From positions 170,134 through 234,133 of the forward strand of contig JASEIM010000001.1 in NCBI GenBank assembly GCA_030017655.1: a DNA stretch of 64,000 nt, written 5' to 3'. The DNA is from Methanobacterium sp. GTDB taxonomy: Archaea > Methanobacteriota > Methanobacteria > Methanobacteriales > Methanobacteriaceae. Position numbers and translations under genes: made by a program. The notes below the pieces were generated by a model, which saw only the letters and a list, made by a program, of their open reading frames with translations, searched no databases and was not told the DNA's origin. Position 1 is the stretch's first letter. Each line of letters starts with the position of its first letter. Shown one piece after another: positions 63,311 through 64,000 of the stretch.

Positions 63311-64000
63311 ATGTGGGATACAAGCAATGATTATCGGTTATTAGTGGCCGAAAAATCAGTAGATCTATTTTTAAGGACAATAGAAGGAGCTAATTTAAAG
63401 GGAAGATGGAATAAAAGAAAAGTAGTTGATAATGCTAAAGATATGATTCCAGAACTCCAGTCATTATATTATTCTTATGTAGAACCTGCTGATTTGGCCC
63501 AGATGCCTCAGATTGATTCTTTAAAAGAAAAAGCTAACCAGATAATTGAATTTTTAGGTGGGGAAAGCTGGTACAGGGATTTCCTTGATCTGGCCAATAA
63601 AGATGAAAAAAGCAAATTAGAAGAAGCTATTGCTAAAATAAGGTTCTTTTTGAACATAATTTTAAATATAGACAAACGATTAGCCCTTGGACCTATAGAT
63701 GATCCAGTAATAGCAATTGATCTTAAAGTTGGAGAAATTGTAAGTGTTGGAGGACATCCAAAAGCAGATAATCTGCTTGTTTGTAATGTAAATATTAAAG
63801 AAAGAGCTATAACGGTTGTAACAAATGATTTAACAGTTAAAGAAGCAAATATGGTAGCAATTGCCATGCTTCCTCCTACAAGTTTCATGGGAATTACCAG
63901 TGAAGGAATGTTTCTGGGTGCGGGGGATGGAATATTAAAGGATGTTCAGGGAGAAATCGGCGAAATGCCCAAGAGAATTCCTTTAGAAGCACTTAACGAG
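63311..64000 (+). CDS. tRNA-binding-domain protein (MetRS beta-like), cut by the window edge
   Basis: 230 residues from ATG 63311 (GGTGAT three bases before) to the window end without a stop. Helical N-terminal domain (about 1-120), then an OB-fold tRNA-binding domain: [46 protein letters not shown] and [10 protein letters not shown], as in the C-terminal part of methionyl- and phenylalanyl-tRNA synthetases and Trbp111. A standalone tRNA chaperone or synthetase helper is likely. The end lies outside the window. Confidence 0.85.
   Translation, partial: MWDTSNDYRLLVAEKSVDLFLRTIEGANLKGRWNKRKVVDNAKDMIPELQSLYYSYVEPADLAQMPQIDSLKEKANQIIEFLGGESWYRDFLDLANKDEKSKLEEAIAKIRFFLNIILNIDKRLALGPIDDPVIAIDLKVGEIVSVGGHPKADNLLVCNVNIKERAITVVTNDLTVKEANMVAIAMLPPTSFMGITSEGMFLGAGDGILKDVQGEIGEMPKRIPLEALNE

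Overview
The window comes from a low-GC methanogenic archaeon of the order Methanobacteriales, most likely Methanobacterium or a close relative. Support: a complete archaeal A1AO ATP synthase operon (H-I-K-E-C-F-A-B-D) with a doubled-hairpin proteolipid, TiaS, archaeal Thg1, UPF0216 and DUF22 proteins, a pseudomurein-endoisopeptidase-like surface enzyme, strong GGAGG/GGTGAT ribosome-binding sites, and a tRNA without an encoded CCA. From memory, the order of genes from about 36 kb to the end matches the Methanothermobacter thermautotrophicus stretch around MTH949-MTH975.

Layout. 0-18 kb is accessory: small unknown proteins, a TetR regulator, a zinc-ribbon/SHOCT protein, a bacterial-type Lon protease beside an ArsR regulator with a clear operator, a trypsin-like protease, a PepSY protein with a surface transglutaminase, a DUF6884/Nmad3-like group, an aldo/keto reductase with an Fe-S tail, and a SagB-type nitroreductase. 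16.7-36 kb is mixed: a hydrolase, a HEAT protein, a broken UbiA prenyltransferase, a flippase-like membrane protein and an HNH nuclease. It also holds a tight M48 protease / flavin-type / dikinase / SOUL / MFS cluster, an SF1 helicase, a broken lipoprotein, a Cas4-like nuclease, and a tRNA-Gln apparently co-transcribed with an ATP-grasp gene. 36-52.8 kb is core: the ATP synthase operon, a four-gene carboxylic-acid cluster (PrpD, TIM barrel, class I fumarase alpha, citryl-CoA lyase-like), TiaS and its HTH neighbour. 53-64 kb has a second PepSY protein, a decayed CheR fragment, two tandem GT20 (OtsA-like) enzymes, SerA, a JAMM protein, Thg1, aspartate dehydrogenase, a PRC-barrel protein and a partial tRNA-binding protein.

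Main unusual signal: several genes, most clearly both GT20 genes, have no ATG, GTG or TTG in frame before their conserved or signal-peptide N-terminus. Each has ATT, ATC or ATA at normal distance behind a strong Shine-Dalgarno sequence. This suggests genuine AUH initiation codons (H = A, C or U). The second is the five-gene M48-PNPOx-dikinase-SOUL-MFS cluster, which looks like an uncharacterised small-molecule modification and export module. Three gene relics (UbiA, lipoprotein, CheR) show ongoing decay in the accessory parts.

Limits: all family calls are from reading translated sequence, without database searches. Starts were chosen by ribosome-binding-site spacing.
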